64,000 bases of DNA from Harmothoe impar (lineage: Eukaryota > Annelida > Polychaeta > Phyllodocida > Polynoidae): NCBI GenBank assembly GCA_947462335.1, contig OX381707.1, positions 81,926,610 through 81,990,609 on the forward strand, written 5' to 3'. Position numbers and translations under genes: made by a program. The notes under the pieces were generated by a model. It was not told where the DNA came from. It saw nothing but the letters and a program-made list of their open reading frames with translations, and did not search any database. This document shows, one piece after another, positions 1-12,123 of the stretch (position 1 is the stretch's first letter; every line of letters starts with the position of its first letter).

Positions 1-3000
1 CTGCAATTTACATTTTGACAACTATAGTTGGAATGATGTATACCTGGGGCCTGAGGGAAACCTGCAAATACAGCTGGAGGTGCAGTCATTGGCAGGGAGG
101 CAGGGGAGATTGAGTGAGCTTATAAGCCTGTAAGTTTCCCACCAGGCCGTAAAGCTGATTGGACTTAAGACTCCTCCCACCTCCAACTTATGTTGAGTTG
201 GGGGTGGGTGGAGAAGCAGGTTTACTATCAGAGTCAATTTGTGTCAGAATTTAACACCTGAAGCCACAGCCTGGCTGATGTACAATCACTTGGAATCGAG
301 CGGAACAATTAAAACTACCATGGAATGAAAGATATTTGACAAAAATATGTATGTATTTCCGGACAATGTTATCCATATTGAGGTGTATGCATGTTTAATA
401 TCATAGTTACACAGCCATCACTGTAAGAAGTTAGTGTAGCTGCACAATGAGTTATACTGCAGATTTATAGTATGAAAGGACTTATTTTTGGTTTCTACAG
501 TACAACTCACTGTCCACTAACTTCTGACAGTGTTGAGACAAATGAGATTGAAATGAAAACTTGTTATAAGAAAATTATTTTCTTAACATTTTCTAAGAAC
601 TAGTCATTTTTCCACCAGATGAGCCATATCTTATTTTGTTAAAATGAGAAAAGTTGTTTTGGGCTATGTATAGTCTGACAGATAGGATTGTGAGCCTTGG
701 AATGCTGGTGTCATCAGCTGGTTGGGGTGGGTGATTGAGGGTGTGGAGGATCATGAGGGATAGGATGTAAGCCTTCCAATCAGAACTAGTCAAAAAGCAG
801 GGATGAGGATTGGGACGTCATGACGGCTCCTCCCCTACGTCTTGCTTCAACCTTTAACCTTCAGGGTGACTGAATGACCTTCAGGGTGACTGAATGACCT
901 TCAGGCTGACAGGTTGGATCCACCACACTGACCGGCTGCTCACCACTCCTTAAAGTGGCTATATCGGATTTTTCTTAAATTCCAAAATGTTACTTGAATG
1001 TGTTCCAGTGCTGTAACAATATAATATCTAGGGGATGGGGGGCAATTGATCTATGGTCAATAAGAGCATAGAGAGGGGCTCCCATGCGACTAAGTAATGG
1101 TCTTTTATAGTGCAATTTCATTGAGCAGAACAAAATTGTGCACAATTTTATTCACCCATTGACCACAATTTCAGCAAGATAATAGGGAATAATAATGAAT
1201 GGAATAGGAAGAACACCCTAAATTTTTTTGGAGAAAATTTAATTTTGAGTCCTTATAATTGGATATAACAACTTTAGGTAGTAGGGGATATGTGGGGATT
1301 ATGAAAGTTACATTACATTGGCTACATAAATACATTACATCAAGTTACATTACATGGCTCTCCACTCATATATTTAGGTATGCAACCCTGGGACAGATAT
1401 GGTGGAAATATATGCAGACCACCATATGCGTGTTTAGCGTCCAGCACCCTACCTCAGATTGGTATCTGTAGCTCCACTTAGTATCCCAGTTGTCATTTTC
1501 AGTTGCTATTTTTTCTAGTAGGTTGCAGTTCGCAAAAGAGCTAAAACATTTTTTAATCATTTTGATCTAATGAATCCTGTGTCTAAAAAGTCTTTGGAGA
1601 ATCAGCCTTCCTAAATCATTTACAAAGAGGCTCACCACCCCCCTACTCTTGATGAGAACACATAGGCTAAATAGGTCCCTAGGTGCCTGCGGTATAATTT
1701 TTTAGCTAGCAGCTCTCAGATTAGTGGTCCTTTCGCTGCTAAGCCTATATGTAAGACAGAAACCTGCTGTATCAGCAACTCAAGACTTTTGCTGCATCTG
1801 TGCCAAGCTCCCTGGTCTTAATATATCAGAATCAGTTCTCCGTGTCCTATACATAAGACACAATAATACAACCTATGCACTGTGTGTCAATCAGCTTACT
1901 CTGCAGAAGCTGCAGCACTAATCACGTCTTGTAATTAGTTTCTTGGTTTGATTCCCAATCCTGGGCGGCTTAATTAAAGGCACAAAAGTCTATCAAAAGT
2001 AAATCAACCGATTCCGATCCCTAACTTATTCCCTCAAATCAGGTTAAATGTATGCATGCATTAATACATAGAAATAAACATGGCTTTAAACAGGACACCC
2101 CCCCTCTCATCTTCTCAGCCCTGGTAGAAAAAAATTCCAACCCCTCTTGGGGCAGGGGGCAAGGTGTTTCTCCTGTTTTTTTGACAAAAGAAAGTGCATT
2201 ACTATGCTTCAAAGGGGGCTTATGCGCCTCCTCTAGAAGTGAAAAAATCACATGCAAAATCTCAGACCAGCCTCCCCCTTGTTTAAGGATGAGCACTCCC
2301 CGTTATCAGGAATTATCTTGTACCAACAAACAGCTTTGACCAGAAGCCTGCCTGCATGGAGGTCTGTCAAAAGAAGACAGGCAACCCTTGGTGCAGCCGT
2401 CTGTACGTCCACGATACAGACTGGAACAAACAATCCACTATCTCCTCTGTGTGTGCCCTGTGTCGTCCCCCTACACCCCCCCCCCCCCCCAACCCCTATT
2501 ACCTGATATCTGTCACCGTCTGTGTACATCTCATCTCTGGTGACCTTACATCTTATTTGGTGTATCTCCCCTCTGTGTGCCGCTGACGTGACTCTGTGAT
2601 CAACCTGGAAGTTGTAAGGTCACCGGAGATGACATGTACACAGAGTGTGCATTGACAGACATCACGCAATGGGCCGGGGGGGGGGGGAGAACAAACATGA
2701 ATGATTATGGGGCGGAGGCAGATAGGGGCCATACATGGAGGGGTAGAGCGAGGTTTCATTTTTCTCCATATGGGTGGTTATGTCAGTGCTGAGTTCGGAA
2801 TTTCTCTTGAGTGACCACACACCCACACACCACAGCTTGCAAGGAACAAGCTAAATGGCGAGAACAGAACTGGAACAGACAAAGACTGCCTGTGTCAGTG
2901 TTCAGTCAGTGGTTTTGGGAAAAAGTCCACACCAGTTAGAGGCCGCTAGGAAAGGAGCATGAAGGTATGGGGTTAGTGAAGTACAGAGATTTTTTAGTTC

Positions 3001-4380
3001 CTACCTTTCTACTAGATGGTGCCACAGTCTACCTACAATCCCATGTACAGTGCTGCCGCCTCAAGTGGATAGATGACTGGGGACTAGGAGTGTCAGACCT
3101 TTACAATCACTATACATACACAATACAATGACAGCAGGACTCAGTTACAGAGTGGGGGACAGAGAGAGCAGAGGCAGGCAGGCACGTAGCAGGGTAGATT
3201 ACTCATGTCATTGGGTACGAGATAGTAATATACATTAGCTGTTGTATGATAATCCACCAAGCTCCTGTAGCAATCCATTATGTTGCTGATGGGGAGCGGC
3301 TTAGGAAGCAACAGATACTTTCCACCAAGACGATCAATATCGGGGAATAACTTACTTATAGCTATGTGTGTGGGTGGGTGTAGTGTAGCCTGGGAATCAA
3401 TTAATACTTTCCAGCAATCCCCGCTATATCTTACAATAAGTTACTTATAGCTAAGTGAGTGGGAGGAAGGGGGTAAGGAAGCAGTGACTGCTGTATGTTA
3501 GGCAGGTGGGTATGATGTATGATAACTAACGGTTATGACAGCAACAGGAAAACTGGCAGGAGACAGGCAAGTTGTAGGGGGCTAGCGGTATACAATAGTT
3601 GCAGGTGGATAATTAAGAGAACAGAGTGGGTGGAGGATTGTGGGATTGGTGGTACCTATAATCCCAGACAGGAAGTAGGGATTAGGAGCAGAGACGTCAA
3701 GCCGGATCCCACTTGATATCCGGCCTTGCCCTACGACTTTCAGGCTGGCTTTGTGACAGTCAAGGTTACTGGAGGGTAGAGTAGATCAACTACCTCCCAC
3801 ATGGTATTGTATAGCTACTAACCTGCAACCATTCCACCAGATTTAGTTATAATGTATAAAAACGTTTCACCTGTTTTCACCCAGAATAGAGTAGATATAA
3901 CATACTATACGAGTAATAAGGGTATCAATGTAGTTCAAATATGAAAAGAAAACAGAATGGGGAGTCAGGTTTTGTCTTTATGAGCTAATTAAACAACTTT
4001 ATTCTTATATCTTTCATCATGCTGATTTTGAACTAAACCAATTCTGAACATGTCCTGAGTTTGTTTTCACCACACCTCTCTATTTTCTTCCATATTCCAA
4101 ATTAAACAAAGTAGATTAAAAGGTTTTCCCAACGGTATGCAGCAGAGCAGAAGGTGCAGAGTGTATAGACATGGAACGAGTATAAGGCAGGGAAATGTCA
4201 CAGGTCTGCATACAGTGTTGTCAGAGACCTTCTATATACCTGGGAAGATGAAGTGGGGTAAACTGAGACAATAACAAACAAAAAGCTGTCCTGTATGGCT
4301 CAACATGAAGGAGGACAGACTGAACAAAGCACAGGCTACAGCAGGGTTTATTGTTAATGTGGTTTTTGTTCATGTCACTT
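1..4380 (+). repeat. Left arm of a giant imperfect palindrome
   Basis: Read forward, this stretch matches the reverse complement of 5380-7799 followed by 20063-25972. I checked by eye the anchor pairs 1-237 with 25744-25972, 800-960 with 21170-21300, 2000-2390 with 7430-7799, 2500-2660 with 6890-7020, 3160-3350 with 6350-6550, and 4180-4380 with 5380-5580. Paired positions on the proximal side sum to about 9,700-9,800, which puts the centre near 4,875. The arm runs off the window at base 1. It encodes no recognisable protein. Short ORFs in it are fragments that recur in the mirrored arm because the DNA is repeated. It includes C, G and simple-repeat tracts near 2467 and 2676. Confidence 0.75.
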
Positions 4381-5379
4381 CCTATAATACAGTCTAAGCC
4401 AGGCTGTATGGTTTAAAACACCTCAACCCTTTATGGACCGCATGGTTCTTCAATGTGGTATGGCCTTTGTAGTCGTAATGCATATATCTGCTGTTCTTTG
4501 CCAGTAACTTGTCAAAAGTCCATTCATGTATAATCATTTAAAGCCTATCAGTCTGTCTATAGATGCAATACACTCTCAAAATACTGGTGAGTTAGATGTT
4601 AGTACTGTCTTATCTATCACTTCAACAAAAGTAACATGGACCTGAAGGCATTAAAGGGTTGACCTGTACCCTTTACAAAATGTCAGGAGGCAGGTATGTT
4701 AAAAAGATGACATCAAGTGTTGACAATGCATTACTGGCGCACCTTCAATCTATCCTGTGAACACAATAGATCTCCATACTATTCCATTAACCTGTGGCAC
4801 CTGACTAGCACCACTTATATTGTCATATTGATTTTTGTCACTGCCATTTCTTGTATTTTATTTATATCCTCGTAGTGTGTTCTCCTATTCCATGTTTCAA
4901 AAGTAAGTAAATTGGTCTGTAGTAGGATAGTATATGCAGGCTGTACAGGTTAAAAACTGACAGCAATTATTTCTTTCACAATGCCTTAGCTGGCATGGAG
5001 AGGAACAAAAAACACGGAACACAATGGTATTGCTGTAACCCCATTAAAACAATCAATGGCACTGAAATTGCACAATTAATTATGGTGTTAGTTTACAAAA
5101 GCCATTATCCTGGGTGAGAAAGCTCATGAAAAAGGTTTTTTTACAATGGCCTCGAGGCAAATGTGAACACTGGAGAATGGAGATAGAGGAAGCACTCCAT
5201 CAGAAAGAATTGAAAAACTGTAAGGAGTAAAATGGACGGCTGATTTTAATGCTTATCTTCACTAATAGGAGTTTCTATAAGAGACTGAAATAGGAGCAGT
5301 TTCTCTCAAAATATGGATGCAGAGACTAATAGGTCAATTAGGGTTAAATTCCAAGAGTATTATAGAAGTGACGTAAAAA
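4381..5379. other. Spacer at the centre of the giant palindrome
   Basis: This roughly 1-kb AT-rich stretch separates the palindrome arms and has no inverted partner that I can see. It is similar in direct orientation to about 29120-30400, for example 4640-4740 with 29215-29310 and 4910-4990 with 29690-29765. It is therefore part of the same repeat family and not unique host sequence. I see no coding capacity. Confidence 0.6.
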
Positions 5380-7799
5380 CCACATTAATAATATACCCTG
5401 CTGTAGCCTGTGCTTTGTTCAGTCTGCCCTCCTTCATGTAGAGCCATACAGTACAGCTTTTTGTTTGTTATTGTCTCCGTTTACCCCCACTCCATCTTAC
5501 CCTGTATACATGTAGGAAGCCTTTTACAACACTTTATGCAGACCTGTGACAATTTCCGGCCTCATACTCTTTCTGTGTCTATATATTAATTCATCATTTG
5601 CTTAATTTCGAATATGGAAGCAAACAGGGGAGTGTGGTGAACACAAACTTGTTTCTCACTGAAAAAATATTTCAAATTCTTTATGTTCCTCAGGATTGGT
5701 CTACCATAAAACCCTATGTAGAAGCCGTGGCTAATACACAAGTCAGATCACCAGTGCGGCTTATAGGATTGGCCCCCAGCGGGGTGTGGCTTATACACAA
5801 GCTTTTTGATGTCTACTACAATACTAAAGTGAAATGCTCTGATAGGCTTATATGATTCATAGTTGGTGTGCCCTATCCTCCTGTCACCCTGAAGGTCACA
5901 TAGTCAGTCTGAAGGTGATTCAGTCAGCCCGAAGTTTCCTTGGGTCAAGCCGTATGTCAAGCGTGATCCGACTTGACGTCTCTGTTCCTCTGGGGTTACA
6001 GGTACCACCAATCCCACAATCCTCCACCCACTCCATTCTCTTAATCATCCACCTGCAACTATTGTATTTTTATATATATGTATATATGCTATGCGGTTCT
6101 TAAAGGCTTAGCAGAAAGGTAATCACCATACCACTAGCCCCCTACAACTCTCCTGCTAGTTTTCCTGTTGTTGTCATAACCTTCAGTTTAATATCATACA
6201 TCAAGCCCACCTGCCTCACATGCAGCAGTCATTGCTTCCTGAACCTCCACCACACCTCACCTATAGCTATAAGTAACTTATTGCAAGATATAGCGGGGAT
6301 TGCTGGAAAGTGTCAATTGGTTCCCAGGCTACCCTACACCCACCCACACTATAAGTTAGTTATTCCTCGATATTGAGCGTCTTGGTGGAAAGTATCTGTT
6401 GCGTCCTAAGCCGCCTCCCCATCAGCAACATAATGGATTGCTACAGGAGCTTGGTGGATTATCATACAACAGCAAATGCGTATACTATTATCTCGTACCC
6501 AATGGCATGAGTAATCTACCCTGCTACCTGCCTGCTTGCCTCTGCTCTCTCTATCCCCTCTCCCTAATGTCCTTCCTCCCTTACTCTTATTATACCCCCA
6601 TACTTCATGCTCCTTTCCTATATACCAATGCAGCAAGAAAGGGTGAAATATTTCATAATAAAGTTTAATTTGGTTTTGGCAGAGTCCTCAAAACCTTGCA
6701 TTTAATGGCTATGTTTGCAGACATCTCATATCAGATGATTCCCAAGACAATTATATTTCTAATAGTATATATTAGAATGCAGGAATTTCAGGTTATATAT
6801 TTATGTATTTGTCGGTCACACTGCAGTCCCATAATATTTTTTGTGTGTTCCTTACCCTGCAATACCGCTATTGCCTGATGTCTGTCGCTCTGCGTACATG
6901 TCATCTCCGGTGACCTTCAAACTTCCAGATTCATAACAGAGTCACGTCAGCGGCACACAGACGGGAGATACAGCAAATAAGATGTAAGGTCACCAAAGAT
7001 GAAAGGTACACAGAGGGTCACATAATTATTATATCAAGTAATGGGGGGGGGGGGGAGGGGGGTAGGGGGACCACATACAGCAAACAAAAAGCATATGGAG
7101 CCTGGAGGCTCTTTCAGAACAACTGACGTAATCGTAGGCAAATTATGATGTGACAAAACCTGTTTGAGGACCACTAGTAAAATTTCTTTCACAAGATTTC
7201 CTGTTGAAAATTATTGTAAATACTGCATTTTGCCAGCTAAAATTAGCCTCTCAAAGAGCAAATATTGCCCTGTTGACGAAAATCCAATTGTGACGACTGA
7301 CAAGTCCATTCTGAAAGACCCTTCAGGGCTGTTGTTCCTGTCTATATCTCTGTTGTACAGCTACACTCACACTGTATCAGGGACAAATGGATGGCTGCAC
7401 CAAGGGTTACTTGTCTCTTTCCGACAGTGTAAACATGTTTACAACACAAGACACCCTCCCTGTAGGCTTCTGGTCAAAGCTGTTTGTTGGTACAAGATAA
7501 TTGCTGATAACAAGGAGTGCTCATCTTTAAACAAGGGGGAGGCTGGTCTGAGATTTTGCATGTGATTGCATTTTTCACTCTCCTAGAGGAGGCACATTTA
7601 TAAGCACCCTTTGAAGCATAGTAATGCACTTTCTTTCGCCCCCTCCCCCAAAAGGGGTTGGAATTCTTTTCTACCGGGGCTGAGGAGATGAGGGGGTTGT
7701 CCTGTTTAAAGCCATGCTTATTTCTATGTATTAATGCATTTATACATTTAAACTGATCCGAGGGAATCAGTGAGGGATCAGAATCAGTTGATTTACTTT
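5380..7799 (-). repeat. Right arm of the giant palindrome, proximal part
   Basis: This is the reverse-complement partner of about 2000-4380. The match is interrupted abruptly at 7799/7800 by the LTR of the minus-strand Gypsy element and resumes at 20063. The uninterrupted left-arm counterpart near 1990-2010 acts as a pre-insertion reference. No real gene is seen; an ORF at 7164-7565 shares its last part with the mirrored ORF at 2248-2380 and is a repeat artefact. Confidence 0.75.
5702..5852 (+). mobile_element. Degenerate MITE of the TACCGTAAAACC family
   Basis: The stretch starts TACCATAAAACCC and contains the phrases GTGCGGCTTATAGGAT and GGCTTATA that also occur in the better-preserved copies at 27027-27255 and 29313-29522. 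The right terminal repeat is not clearly preserved. Confidence 0.5.
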
Positions 7800-8427
7800 T
7801 GTAGTGATAACCGGCTATGTGGGGATTTGAATAAAGGATGACAACACAGAGTAATTCATGTTGAATGAAGATAATATATTCAAGAAAAATACAGGTACAT
7901 TAGTAAATCACAGTTCTGTCACTTTTCTAACTAAGCTGGTCACACTAAAGAAATACCACCAAAAAGATTGAGTACAAATGGTACAAACCTTTAACGGAGT
8001 GGAGTCTTCTTATCTGGTGTGGTGTAGCTGAGTAATTGCCCAAAAACCCATTTGCTCCCTACCCTCATCAAGATTGGAAGGTTTATGAACGACCCTTTTG
8101 ATTGGTTAAAAGTCTCCATGTTCCATCCCACATTGCAATTGTGCATCCTAATCCCTGTTCCTTCCCATGATGCAAATTCCAAGATGGTGGACAAGGTGCC
8201 TCTAAATCTCAGAATAGGCTAAGCTAAAATGACTAACTCGTCAATATCTCGGCAACTAGACATAGTTGAGGGTCCATATTTACAGGGATGGTAGATATTT
8301 ATATAATCTATTAGTTGTATTAATTATAGCACTTGACAAGCGCTCTGAGAGAAGTTATAAGCGCCGAAACCGGCGAGATCGGTAGCATTTTCGTCGTCGT
8401 AGATCGTCGTAGGTCGTATTCACTACA
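7800..8427 (-). repeat. 3' LTR of Gypsy element 1
   Basis: This is a 628-bp LTR with ends TGTAGTG and CACTACA (a 7-bp inverted repeat). It matches 19046-20058 once the 385 bp added there by a MITE are removed: 1013 minus 385 equals 628. Substitutions between the copies were seen near 7970, 7985 and 8050. Confidence 0.93.
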
Positions 8428-8440
8428 CTCTCCCCTTCTT
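8428..8440 (-). promoter_or_regulatory. Polypurine tract of Gypsy element 1
   Basis: On the minus strand AAGAAGGGGAGAG directly abuts the 3' LTR start, as expected for the plus-strand DNA primer. A second purine run, near 9095-9112 (minus strand, CAAAGAGGGGGAGA), could be an additional tract. Confidence 0.8.
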
Positions 8441-9263
8441 AATATTTAGCTCGTCCTCGAGCAAACATAACCTCTACCATTATACAACAGTAAAACCTCG
8501 CAGAAATATTATCACTTGGTGGTGTACTATATATAACTATTTAGATACTCCCTAACTTGTGACAGATTAAGATTACATCAAGATCAAGTGATTGCGCAAT
8601 AAGTTATGATAAGATCTTCCATCCGTGGACTTCTATGACATCCGTTTATAACATCCAGACATCTGTGGGCATCCACCCTTTTGTCCAATTATCTTGAAAC
8701 ATCTGTGGGTATCCCCCCTTTCGTCCAAGTTGTCTTGTTAACATCCGTGGGCATCCACCCTTTCGTCCATATCTACCTGACTGACTATAAGGGTCCTAAT
8801 GACCAAGTTTTACTGAGAACACACTTTCTTCTCTAAACTAGTATGAGGTCTTCACAAATAACAGGCTGACTATACTGTCAGAAATATCCAACTTCAACTT
8901 GAATGAAAATTTGAAAAAAAACCTATGTAATATATACATGTCGCAGGATTACTATTTACAGACTTGGTAATAACATGTAGAACCATGAATAACCGTTATA
9001 ATCCTAATATGCATAGTGATTAACTATTTACATTTCTCAGATAATGCAGGTGATAGTAAAGATCGTACATAATGCGGAGAATAATAACTACAATTCTCCC
9101 CCTCTTTGAAAAAAATTGATGGTGTACATCCATCAATTACAATACAGTAACAGCATATATTATGATTTTATATATGGGTGCACCGTTACGGCGAGGGTTT
9201 AGACTACTAAATGCTGTTTAACCGGAAAGCGCCATTAAAGGCGAGGTCTAATAGTTATGATCT
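8441..9263 (-). other. 3' noncoding region of Gypsy element 1
   Basis: This 820-bp AT-rich stretch lies between the extra ORF and the polypurine tract. No coding capacity is visible. It contains the 41-bp repeats annotated separately. Confidence 0.6.
8659..8780. repeat. Three 41-bp tandem repeats in the 3' noncoding region
   Basis: Copies start at 8659, 8699 and 8741. Each holds ACATCYGTGGGYATCC followed by CCCTTTYGTCCA. The GTGG-GCAT-CCAC part can form a small hairpin in two of the three copies. Confidence 0.75.
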
Positions 9264-10067
9264 CTAGAGATGCTCCGCGAGCCACTTCTCTTCCTCCTCC
9301 GAGTCGACGACTATCATGGCATCGGTCTCCAGACATCCTTCATGGGCATAACACGTACGGTTCGGTCCGTATCGTGCACAGGGCCGCTCCTCCTCCGTGA
9401 TAGTTATCTTACGGAGGCAGGGTCTCTCCATGAAGGTCTCTTCCTCCGCTGCCCGGTCTTCATAATACTCGCTGTAGTCGCCAAGGGGGTTGGACAGATG
9501 AACGACTGGGATGGGGATGCCCACATCTTCCACTGGTGTGTAAACGTAGGGGCCTCGCACTGGCACCGCCTCATCAATCCACTGGAGGTGGCGAATCTCT
9601 GCCGCCTCTCCATCTCCATCGCCCACATGGCTTCCTGCCACCCATGGCTCCGCTCGTTCCGCCTCCCTCATGTAACGTTCTTGCTGGCTATCCTTACGTC
9701 TCCGTTCATGCGACCTACCGGCTACTGATCTCATCTTTCTCCTCCTCTCCTGGGCATGATGATGGTTCCTCAGGGAGCGAAACTCTTCATCGTTCGCCTT
9801 CGAGAAGGTATGGCGCCAGGTAACAAAACAGGCCCTCTGAGGAGCGTAGGGGTTTTGTCTCCGATGCTCTTGGAATCCCGATTGGCAGAATGACCTGCCG
9901 CAATGCCCGCAGTTAAAGTCGTAGTGGTCTCTTGGCGCGTCACATCCATGGACCGTCCTGTCACAGGCCCAACATTCCAAGGAGCACAAAATGTCACCTC
10001 TACCGGCTGCCTCCGATTGCCGACAGCCTGGACAAAAGGTGATCAAATCGACTTCTCTGAGCGACAT
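9264..10067 (-). CDS. Accessory cysteine-rich ORF downstream of pol in Gypsy element 1
   Basis: This 267-residue ORF starts 104 bp after the pol stop, on the same strand and inside the element. The N-terminal 80 residues are cysteine-rich: C12-x2-C15, C28, C32-x2-C35, H40, C42, C53-x2-C56, C61 and H68. The spacing suggests two or more interleaved zinc sites of B-box or RING-like type. Residues 100-140 are strongly basic (runs of Arg/Lys), and residues 200-260 are acidic and hold another cysteine cluster (C217, C230, C239, C245). There is no signal peptide, membrane segment or furin site, so it is not an envelope. I do not recognise the family. Its position after pol suggests an accessory protein made from a spliced or subgenomic RNA; that is inference. 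It is intact while pol carries a stop codon. Confidence 0.65.
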   Translation of the reverse strand: MSLREVDLITFCPGCRQSEAAGRGDILCSLECWACDRTVHGCDAPRDHYDFNCGHCGRSFCQSGFQEHRRQNPYAPQRACFVTWRHTFSKANDEEFRSLRNHHHAQERRRKMRSVAGRSHERRRKDSQQERYMREAERAEPWVAGSHVGDGDGEAAEIRHLQWIDEAVPVRGPYVYTPVEDVGIPIPVVHLSNPLGDYSEYYEDRAAEEETFMERPCLRKITITEEERPCARYGPNRTCYAHEGCLETDAMIVVDSEEEEKWLAEHL

Positions 10068-10170
10068 ACTGTAACAAAAAGAATTAATTAGTTACGCCTG
10101 AGGTATAATTGCGCCGCCATGGCGAATCCTTAATAGATAATGTACCTATGGGCGAGTTTCCCATGACTCT

Positions 10171-12123
10171 CTATGATCCCATAACTGGAGTGGCTTTAAG
10201 CACTGCCTTCCTCCAGTCTTCGTCTATGTAGCCTCGCGTCTTTTCACACTTGTCGATGTGAACAACTCGTCTACGGGAACGTGGGTTTTCTCGAACTTGT
10301 ACGTTAAGCATTCCGATCGTGTCTGTCACTACATACGGACCTTTCCAGCCGAGCTGAAGTTTGGGAGTGACTCCGGTCTCCTTCACAGGATAGTACAGCC
10401 ACACAGTATCACCTCGCTGGAATCGCGACTCTCGCGCCCTACGATCGTAATACTTCTTCTGTCTGCCTTGCGCCGCCTTGAGATTTTCTCGAGTGAGAGA
10501 ATGGCTACGGCGCATCCTGTCTGCTAGGTTCTCCACATAACGTGGGTATCCAGGACCTTCCATTTCACATCCTGGGGCAGCTTCCTGGGTGTTGAATGGT
10601 GGAGTGCATTCTCTCCCCAACATGAGTTGATTGGGGGTGTAACCGGTTGATGAATGAATACTTGAACGATAAGCCATTGCCATCAATGGTAGATGTTCGT
10701 CCCAATCGGTCTGCCTCTTGCTGACTAGTTGTCGTAACATTCTACCAATAGTGCGATTTAGTCTTTCGACTTGGCCGTCTGTCTGCGGTCGGTACGGTGA
10801 TGTACGGATTTTATCTGAACGGAAGAGCTTGCACAATTCCCGTATAACTTCTGATGTAAAGTCAGGGCCTTGGTCGGTGAGCAATTCGTTGGGTATGCCA
10901 AATCTGGCGAGAATGACCTCCACAAGGGCTTCTGCCACAGTGACAGCACGTTGATCTGGAAGAGCCACAAACTCTGCCCATTTTGTAAAGTAGTCTGAAA
11001 TGACCAAGATTACTGTGTTGTTATAAGCTGTCACTGGGAGTGGTCCCATGATATCCATGGCGATTCTTTCCATAGGTGCTCCTGTTGGCATGTTCTTCAG
11101 GGATGAGACTCTAGTTTTGTTTGGTGCTTTAGCTCTGAAGCATAGATCACATTGTTTGCACCATTCTTTAGCATCATTGCTCATGGTTCGCCAATAGAAC
11201 CGAGACTGGCGAGTTCTTCCCAACGTTTTAGCATGACCCATGTGTCCTGATATCGGGTGATCATGCATGAGAGTCAAGAGAGCAGATACTCGGTTTCTGG
11301 GGAGAAGTATCTTCTCTATGTCGCCTTCTTCACTGTCTCGCCAGGTATAACAAAGTAAGCCTTTGTCATTCTCGTAGATACGGTCAAATTGTGACCAGTA
11401 ATACTTTACATCCGGTTCATCTGCAGATATTTCATCCCCGGTTGGTTTGGTCTCGTCCCATGACCGTACAATTTTCAAAGCCGGGTCTGTCTCTTGAGCA
11501 GCTCTGATGTCTTCGTCTTCCCAACCGTTTGCAGTGCCAATAGGCGTACAATCCTTTGGTTCGGCTGCCTGTCTACGTTTGCGTCCTCTCCCTCTTCTTC
11601 CTACTGTACTGCGAGTAGAGACAGTTCGTAGTTTCACTTCTATGGAATCTGCAGAAGACAGCTGAGTTTCTACTTCTTGAGCTTCTTTCCACGTCTTTTG
11701 TTTTCTGCTAACTCTAGTGCGTTCCTTAGAACTTTGTCTCCCAAGGGGTGGGCTAGAAGCAGCACGTGGTCGCCGTTTCATCAGTGCTGGGTCATCATGT
11801 TCCCTTCCACACTGTGCACAGGGAAAAGGGCACGGTATCCGTGACAAAGCATCCGCATTGCCATGTAGTTTTCCAGCACGGTGTTCGATGTCATAGTCGA
11901 ATGGAGCCAACTTGTCTAACCATCTGGCAAGCTGTCCTTCTGGGTTCTTCTTTTGGAGAAGCCATCTTAAGGCGGCATGATCAGTACGGACGAGGAACTT
12001 CTTACCATATAGGTAATGTCGGTATTTCTCCATGAAATCGACCACTGCTAACAGTTCTCTACGACTAACACAGTAATTTCTCTCTGGAACTGAGAGAACT
12101 CGACTTCCGTACGAAAGGACACG
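10171..12123 (-). CDS. pol: Pol C-terminal part of Gypsy element 1: RNase H and integrase (after in-frame stop)
   Basis: This frame continues the upstream Gag-Pol frame without any shift; only the TAA at 12124-12126 separates them. The first methionine is at 12045, but the frame is open from 12123 and begins inside RNase H. RNase H residues such as RTDHAALRW are present. The integrase has an HHCC zinc-binding region (H-x-H then CKQCDLC), then the DDE core: MDIMGPLP for the first Asp, LTDQGPDF for the second, and QVERLNRT for the Glu. A GPF/Y-like module (GWKGPYVV) follows, with no chromodomain seen. The protein ends 100 bp before the cysteine-rich ORF. As it stands, the part after the stop would be made only by readthrough. 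Confidence 0.88.
   Translation of the reverse strand, partial: RVLSYGSRVLSVPERNYCVSRRELLAVVDFMEKYRHYLYGKKFLVRTDHAALRWLLQKKNPEGQLARWLDKLAPFDYDIEHRAGKLHGNADALSRIPCPFPCAQCGREHDDPALMKRRPRAASSPPLGRQSSKERTRVSRKQKTWKEAQEVETQLSSADSIEVKLRTVSTRSTVGRRGRGRKRRQAAEPKDCTPIGTANGWEDEDIRAAQETDPALKIVRSWDETKPTGDEISADEPDVKYYWSQFDRIYENDKGLLCYTWRDSEEGDIEKILLPRNRVSALLTLMHDHPISGHMGHAKTLGRTRQSRFYWRTMSNDAKEWCKQCDLCFRAKAPNKTRVSSLKNMPTGAPMERIAMDIMGPLPVTAYNNTVILVISDYFTKWAEFVALPDQRAVTVAEALVEVILARFGIPNELLTDQGPDFTSEVIRELCKLFRSDKIRTSPYRPQTDGQVERLNRTIGRMLRQLVSKRQTDWDEHLPLMAMAYRSSIHSSTGYTPNQLMLGRECTPPFNTQEAAPGCEMEGPGYPRYVENLADRMRRSHSLTRENLKAAQGRQKKYYDRRARESRFQRGDTVWLYYPVKETGVTPKLQLGWKGPYVVTDTIGMLNVQVRENPRSRRRVVHIDKCEKTRGYIDEDWRKAVLKATPVMGS

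Noticed and set aside
7991..8194. 67-codon ORF repeated at 19622-19825
   Set aside because: Same situation in the LTRs of Gypsy element 1.
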